This document shows, piece after piece, positions 20,001-22,163 of a stretch of 22,163 bases of DNA. Below the pieces are notes generated by a model, which was not told the origin of the DNA, made no database searches, and saw nothing but the letters and a program-made list of their open reading frames with translations. The stretch spans positions 1-22,163 of the forward strand of contig JANTGL010000008.1 in assembly GCA_024762915.1 (NCBI GenBank). Reading direction: 5' to 3'. The DNA is from Bacteroidales bacterium. GTDB taxonomy: Bacteria; Bacteroidota; Bacteroidia; Bacteroidales; JAADGE01. Position 1 is the stretch's first letter. Each line of letters begins with the position of its first letter. The position numbers and the translations under genes were made by a program.

Positions 20001-21322
20001 ATACCGATAACGACCCGGTAGCCGGTACATTACCTAATTATTATGACGGATGGAATTTAATTTCCAATCCTTATCCGTCGGCTATAGATTGGGATCTTGC
20101 TAAAGCTGAACGTACAAATCTTGATGACGCTATTTATGTTTGGGACGGAACTCAATATGCAAGTTATGCCGGCGGCGTGCAAGGCGGAAGTACGAACTTG
20201 ACGAATGAAATTGCACCGATGCAAGCATTCTTTGTACATGCAACATCTGATCCCGGCAGTATCACACTTAAAAATACGCATCGAGTACATTCTTCCGGGA
20301 ATTATTTGAAATCGCCTGTTGACGGTAATAACGAAAATATTCCGTATTTTATCAAATTAAAAATGGAAGCCAACGGATACAGCGATTATACCGTTGTTTA
20401 TTTTAAATCAAATGCAACAAACGGATTTGACAGTAATTTTGATGCTTATAAATTGTTCAGTAATGTTTCTTCGGTACCGCATTTGTATTCGGTAACGGAA
20501 ATAAATAACATTCCGATGTCTATTAACAGCTTGCATAGCAGTTCAATGCAGGATGTTACGGTTCCTTTGTGCATAAAAATAGGAAAAGCCGGAACGTATT
20601 CAATTTCACTTGATGAATTTAATTTTGAAGGATATTATGTTTATTTTATTGATAAATATAATGATACTCACATTGAATTAAATAATGAAACACTTGACAA
20701 TTATACTTTTTCATGTGATGCGGGTGAGCTTACGAACCGTTTCGAACTTCATATTTTCAAAAATCATGCACCTTATGCCGACGGACTAATTCCGGATATG
20801 GAAATACCGGTTTCCGAACCGTATGCATACACATTTGGTGAAAATGTTTTTGTTGATGTGGATTTCGGTGATGAAATAAGGTATTCGGCTCAATTATCCG
20901 ACGGAAGCGAATTACCCCTGTGGCTGATGTTTAATCCTGAAACACGTACTTTTGAAGGAACACCGGAAAGTATTGATGCTTTGGAAATTAATGTAACAGC
21001 TACCGATAAATTAGGTGCTTCGGCAACAGAATCATTTATGTTAACCGTAACCGGAAATTCTGTAGTCGGGGATATTCTGAAAAGCAATAAAATTTTAATT
21101 TATCCGAATCCTGCAAGTGATTTTATATATATCAAGCAAGCAATAAGCGATGATGAAACAACAATTTCGATTACGGATATTACGGGTAAAGTTTTATTAA
21201 AAACAAAAATTAACTCGACGGTTTTCAGAATTAATGTCTCGAATTTTGCGGCAGGAAGTTATTTTGTAAAAGTGCAAAGTGATACACAAACTTTAAGAGA
21301 CAAGATAATTATCAGAAAATAG
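11009..21322 (+). CDS. Giant surface protein with LamG-like domain, tandem mega-repeats and T9SS type A sorting domain
   Basis: A roughly 3,437-residue exported protein. Residues 1-28 are a signal peptide ending SFYSFAQ. About 44-271 is a LamG/concanavalin-type lectin domain (WLDAS, WNDISGNGNDL). About 286-444 resembles the DUF8202-type region that often follows it. From about 450 to 2,800 lie beta-strand repeats of beta-helix type, organised by four W..W modules (near 454, 1391, 2341 and 2777) and three FxxPxG modules (FGFPLG, FTYPVG, FEFPTG). Next come GWNLISNPYPSAIDW (near 3013), a cadherin-like putative-Ig domain (about 3253-3350), and a type A sorting domain (about 3361-3437, starting ILIYPNPASDF). 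It is probably a surface adhesin or a polysaccharide-binding protein; no catalytic site was recognised. The ATG at 11009 is preferred; an in-frame ATG at 11018 is nearly as good, and the in-frame TTG at 10952 would place 19 residues ahead of the signal. Confidence 0.88.
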   Translation: MTIMKFTSHKFFISLILIILTSFYSFAQTGPGGVGNTDGTSGQPKNVLWLDASTLSYADGADLTLWNDISGNGNDLIQSNSSFTPIFRDNAGNINGHPRAEFSKSNNRMVINPFDDMPNSGITNFVIYKTAAGDGNDGLISYNTSSQDNAFLLFDSNNQRMYINGNVNTAGEDFSSGSWLMMADRWKSSGGDFILNRDGNQVYSANFQNGASIASGGSLALGGEQDNPGYSCDPAQDYDGEIAEVIMYNTFLNNAQRLIVENYLSQKYNIVFATASNDMFGNDAGFNSNYVYNIAGIGQEADGDHTQTSSGGLYLYEWNSSLANGEYLMSAHDNTTNNSATTYTGGDLPGGTEASWARQWYVEKTSSDGVDAKLIFDFKEALTDGEYPANVANYVLLYRSAATGAYSVITVAGQGLNDADQVYFDVPDANLQNGYYTIGTNDETNSPVEGVAGRTWYALASGDWDTWDYWTLDPSGSLPNNPSHETPSSGDKVVIHTGKTITVSTNSKNLAEITVDGILQLGTTSGHNYTKINGSGRIKLASDNFPLGDATDFITKGQGEGTVVWQGGSYNLSTPHTFYNMEVGLDAAGNTLTMLADYTLNGSLVIETGQFQINDNSSTTNLILTVNGDVTVDANGQILTGSANARHQFNMNGDFTNNGTVKFTNRAAADYANEATDGIVDANFLNGSANQTVSCNGITNFYRIEIDKGTDMTYELSISASSTANFKLYGYASQAHGSVAQLTTNDNALGLLKGTVRIRNNVQIPHLNRSGNYNISEAARLWVDGGTVSTSVSNAIVPYGEAKITAGTFEALVPQGFTLRENGAVIVEGGTLNANQIRTSVLGTGHVGSYIQSGGTTNIISPGNTNANYYHFSMTYPGNVFNMSGGTLHVYDANGSDSNSGGIFIASDPANYNVTGGTVIAEIAGTSNPFKITSTAPFYNLILRNTFDSATDHILDAGTNINGTADADLAAQPLVVLNDLTIEDNCFLDHNGEDISVGAGFSIAENSQKQGTNNYGLLYDASKPNTLTFNGSTSDTLYVGHNVDDGYELYLWNLNINKTNNSEIVLKGDPNKDPTQTSLSSEWHNRLIHINGTTDVQKGTINQGHQSIRLYGPVYVRTNGILGVYESGTTPLTAYIMLKDDGTSSTDLNTEQGAQLGNFKLNPGNGNEVGILSDVHIKRIGSFSGALNLRTYKLTLDYLHNQSTTNNWTGGNTNRMIYSDANASDGGLELYIPGGITSNTDFGFPLGTKTTITRYTPVRVRVSSSSDDGYIQIRPVDGELQTTNLSGGNLLSYYWRVGHSGFTGLPTILYRFTYDDSDDDAGDETNFIAGKVLDENPFTRAPQSGTIGSVNTTNNRINFDALTLEKANYTAGVANRFTGSVTVYYSRLFNGWTNNQWSDPNVWSTVSHNSSTNTGTYPQTGDIARVGYDTGNTNGGSGGDYHSILCDINNINVASLIFDGDGTTWNPRVYVQETQTHNFNMISGRGGFVERVSPTNIPTVNADFGDFVNNTDAYFYYHCRADGTTTLPTHEVYPNLRIEGNTSSGVGNRILIFPVDIEVKRDMRIDGGAVIRTDNDADGDILVDRSLYVGGYRDGAFEFSTDGTARTLTVKGDITIRDGQAQSPNNYLSVLNTTPNGLEHKIILYGDLIQREGTLDLFSDNSGGNNAVLELQDGQNATYTYLAGNTADLYRIVMNKGTDQTYSFSFEDNVNLGGSTSGAGIKKSIELLNGTLILNDPAINLDINTGDDNFEIPGTSCLEVRQGQVNVSGDDTGILLDGKLLVSGGTVNMDDAVNNGNNYIQYSASGNAELIITSGNLTVGSQIRRGLTSTEGILRYNQSSGTVIIGKNNAPEGKRGVFEILNAGSSFKYSGGDLYIVRQQTNPTFASLYLDPETNNISSGTTITLGNGDTPSNQEFGIYSTVALQNLSLDNTSTNNPKAKMWTVPLTLNGELNIQSGTEFKADGLDLNCYGNFTNAGTFTADGNTTYFKSNLNQQIDGNTTFYNITNQNTANLNLASGNAAIVVDNILNLENGTFNDNANEISVYGDINNDAIHVYGGTGVEDGISLLGTSQQTMTGNGTYGKLTINNGNGVVLPVGNTPVITDYLKLEAGVLNIGGNILTLGVNCVIQEANPFGVNNMIGTNVSFTDYGVKKYFPSGAGSFTYPVGSVSGATNKYTPVVITVTQNSSTTGYLIAKPADEIHPTIVDDSEGSDPDIVDMDNVLQFYWVLSAQNFTDGTGTVEFYYDENDVRVTAPYDIYDYITAKLLEDGSGNWYKFDDVSKFDETNKKLIFDFNNVSDVDISGDYTAGVDGSTFLGAIPDQVPLYASKGVLGTGPYPGLDWHTADTWRVDDGTGTWVLPASIGLPDIPNGSRVRIISGDRVTTAANYISAYTTDILGTFDVGTTFGNRIGNVSGTGTLYTERGSLPGGYYEEFLAVTGGTLEFGGTTDYSVLSNIPQVNNLIFSGTNKRELPNLNLIVLGDFTINGTDATLKVINEFDQKIDLRKNAIYNTGSFDAGTGTGAIVEFNGTSGMQTLSGTGGFTGSNAFNNVIINNTNGVSLSIPVDVSNSFTFTDGIIHTDATNILKLTNTLETIVSGAGNGKYVDGPVSKNVISGQNFEFPTGNSNRYGKVAVLSSSVSDYWIAQYYNHNPNDDGYDPTVFNTPLQVVSDNEYWRILGPSGQTAKVKLYWNDQSGGFADDAHRSDMRIAEWRDINNDSPGTTTDDIWEELDSDNTIAGDATSGSITPNNNSSTYNEFTNGNIFTISTTYVPNNFDWEGDVSTAWEDGNNWSGGSVPSGLDDITITTVNPNEPTISSAAECNALALANGRTLTVSAGNSLTLNGDFSFNGTLVLKSPAGEGPSASFIDNGTITGTTGEIRVERFLSANKFHYVSSPIQTGGNAGSDLFTQVHSSGNFNPNFYVYDETFDLDGNPGTAPSGTFDSNNLVPGWTYAYPDQTTNDPMEIETGYAFWSDENTTVTFIGDPNTGDININNLSYTDNDPVAGTLPNYYDGWNLISNPYPSAIDWDLAKAERTNLDDAIYVWDGTQYASYAGGVQGGSTNLTNEIAPMQAFFVHATSDPGSITLKNTHRVHSSGNYLKSPVDGNNENIPYFIKLKMEANGYSDYTVVYFKSNATNGFDSNFDAYKLFSNVSSVPHLYSVTEINNIPMSINSLHSSSMQDVTVPLCIKIGKAGTYSISLDEFNFEGYYVYFIDKYNDTHIELNNETLDNYTFSCDAGELTNRFELHIFKNHAPYADGLIPDMEIPVSEPYAYTFGENVFVDVDFGDEIRYSAQLSDGSELPLWLMFNPETRTFEGTPESIDALEINVTATDKLGASATESFMLTVTGNSVVGDILKSNKILIYPNPASDFIYIKQAISDDETTISITDITGKVLLKTKINSTVFRINVSNFAAGSYFVKVQSDTQTLRDKIIIRK
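12360..15175 (+). repeat. Mega-repeat unit 1 within the giant gene
   Basis: About 938 residues, beginning with the tryptophan module GDWDTWDYWT (near 12368), running through beta-strand repeats and FGFPLG (14732), and ending before the next tryptophan module. Collinear with unit 2: both have a YRI...KGTD..TY segment (13112), a GGTV...SGGT series, and a final ...PxG...TPV...YYW block. Confidence 0.65.
15176..18020 (+). repeat. Mega-repeat unit 2 within the giant gene
   Basis: About 948 residues, starting with NGWTNNQWSDPNVWS (near 15181) and including YRIVMNKGTDQTY (16076), which pairs with YRIEIDKGTDMTY of unit 1 (13112). FTYPVG (about 17491) pairs with FGFPLG of unit 1 (14732). Divergent in sequence but with the same order of modules as unit 1. 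Confidence 0.65.
18021..19340 (+). repeat. Shortened mega-repeat unit 3 within the giant gene
   Basis: Starts with the tryptophan module LDWHTADTWRVDDG (near 18029), has only a short beta-strand part, and reaches FEFPTG at 18863 before the next tryptophan module at 19336. It lacks most of the central repeats found in units 1 and 2, so it is about 1.3 kb instead of 2.8 kb. Confidence 0.55.
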
Positions 21323-21344
21323 ATTAATCTTTTTAATTAATTTT

Positions 21345-21376
21345 AAAAGCTTGACGGAAGTCAAGCTTTTTTATTT
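21345..21376 (+). terminator. Rho-independent terminator of the giant gene
   Basis: A perfect 11-bp stem (21345-21355 with 21360-21370, AAAAGCTTGAC/GTCAAGCTTTT) with a GGAA tetraloop, then further T residues. It begins 23 bases after the stop codon and separates the giant gene from the downstream gene. Confidence 0.9.
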
Positions 21377-21466
21377 TCTGTTATTTTTTACATTAAATTA
21401 TAAATAATTGTAATAATTTTTATGTTATGAATTCGTTTATTTCATAAATAAATAGAATCTATATTT

Positions 21467-22163
21467 ATGAAAAAATATTCACTGATATTTTTTTTATATG
21501 TTAATTTCTCATTATCAGCGCAATTACAAACTCGGTGTGAATTAAATTTGGGTATTATAAGTGCTGCAAAATATTCATCCGGTTCAATACAACAATTTCA
21601 TGCAAACAATATTTGTGACGGTCGGTCAATTAATGTTTTTATCCGAAAAGAGGTTTTTGATTTTTTAAGTTTCAAACTCGGATATTCTTATAGTGTATAC
21701 GGATTTGCTTATGAATTAAATAATAAATCCGAAATATATATTAATCAGGCCTACGCAGTACATTCTCTGCCTTTTTGTTCAGATGTCGATGTTAAAATTA
21801 ATAAAAAAATATCCGGCTTTTTATCAAACGGTTTAATAATGTGTGCCGATACTTATAATTCGGTTGACGGAAGCGGTACAACATCATATAAAGATTTAAA
21901 TTTAAATGCATTAATTCAATTACAATGGGAATACTCAAGACATTCAAGATTTTTTGTATATTATAAAACAGGATTTGGATGTCGAATAAATTTAATGAAA
22001 AATTTGTATTTTGAACCGGGTTTAAATTATTTTTTCAGATTTCATCCTGTGAGAGATTATAATATTTCGGTTACTTATTTTGACGGCAAAACCGAAACTT
22101 ATCATTTTAAAGATGAGGGTAATTATTTGAGTATTAATTTCGGGATATCGTACTCTCTTCATA
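21467..22163 (+). CDS. Probable outer-membrane beta-barrel protein, 3' end missing
   Basis: An open frame of 232 codons from an ATG at 21467 that is cut by the window edge without a stop. It has a signal peptide (MKKYSLIFFLYVNFSLSA, cleavage before QLQT) and then alternating polar/aromatic strands such as FDFLSFKLGYSYSVYGFAYE, RFFVYYKTGFG, LYFEPGLNYFFRF and YLSINFGISYSL. These are typical of porin-like or OmpA-type barrels of 8 or more strands in Bacteroidota. No SprF/PorP signature (for example DPQFSQYMFN) is visible. It follows the giant gene but is separated by a strong terminator, so it is probably transcribed on its own. A partial TATATTTA match lies just upstream of the ATG. Confidence 0.75.
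   Translation, partial: MKKYSLIFFLYVNFSLSAQLQTRCELNLGIISAAKYSSGSIQQFHANNICDGRSINVFIRKEVFDFLSFKLGYSYSVYGFAYELNNKSEIYINQAYAVHSLPFCSDVDVKINKKISGFLSNGLIMCADTYNSVDGSGTTSYKDLNLNALIQLQWEYSRHSRFFVYYKTGFGCRINLMKNLYFEPGLNYFFRFHPVRDYNISVTYFDGKTETYHFKDEGNYLSINFGISYSLH

Noticed and set aside
21467..22163. SprF/PorP-type partner of a surface adhesin, as in SprB-SprF pairs
   Set aside because: The barrel gene has no visible PorP/SprF signature, is separated from the giant gene by a strong terminator, and the giant protein has a type A rather than SprB-like sorting signal.

Overview
The window looks like a chromosomal segment of a free-living, low-GC member of the Bacteroidota. Three things point there. Two genes encode C-terminal Por/type IX secretion (T9SS) type A sorting signals. 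Several genes are preceded by the -7 element typical of this phylum (TAnnTTTG), with no Shine-Dalgarno sequence. Signal peptides and lipoprotein signals also have the phylum's usual style (ends such as FAQ, SAQ, FSQ). The window carries no RNA genes, no insertion sequences and no CRISPR array that I can see.

Layout. At 118-2826 (+) lies a complete pyruvate, phosphate dikinase (ppdK) with its own promoter and a bidirectional hairpin terminator. It converges on a run of six leftward genes between 2901 and 10654. Read in the direction of transcription these are a cold-shock protein, a secreted von Willebrand A protein with a T9SS signal, a membrane-anchored patatin-like lipase, a small lipoprotein, a secreted protein of unknown function, and a membrane pseudo-histidine-kinase fused to a receiver domain. 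Gaps of about 90-140 bases separate these genes, so they look like neighbours with partly independent transcription rather than one tight operon. To the right a divergent intergenic region (10655-11008) drives the cold-shock gene leftward and a giant gene rightward. The giant gene (11009-21322) encodes a roughly 3,437-residue secreted protein: signal peptide, LamG-like lectin domain, long beta-strand repeat regions, a cadherin-like domain and a type A sorting domain. It ends in a strong terminator. The 5' part of a gene for a probable outer-membrane beta-barrel protein follows and runs off the window.

How it fits together. ppdK (central carbon metabolism) and the cold-shock gene are housekeeping. 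Most of the other genes are cell-envelope or surface genes. The two T9SS cargo proteins are likely exported and attached to the cell surface by secretion machinery encoded elsewhere. The most interesting signals are three. The sensor kinase has a tyrosine in place of the phosphoacceptor histidine and a degraded ATPase domain, but an apparently intact receiver. The giant protein contains two collinear mega-repeats of about 940 residues plus a shortened third. The vWA protein carries what looks like the N-terminal domain and TonB-box region of a SusC-type transporter without any barrel. I did not find a clearly new multi-gene system.
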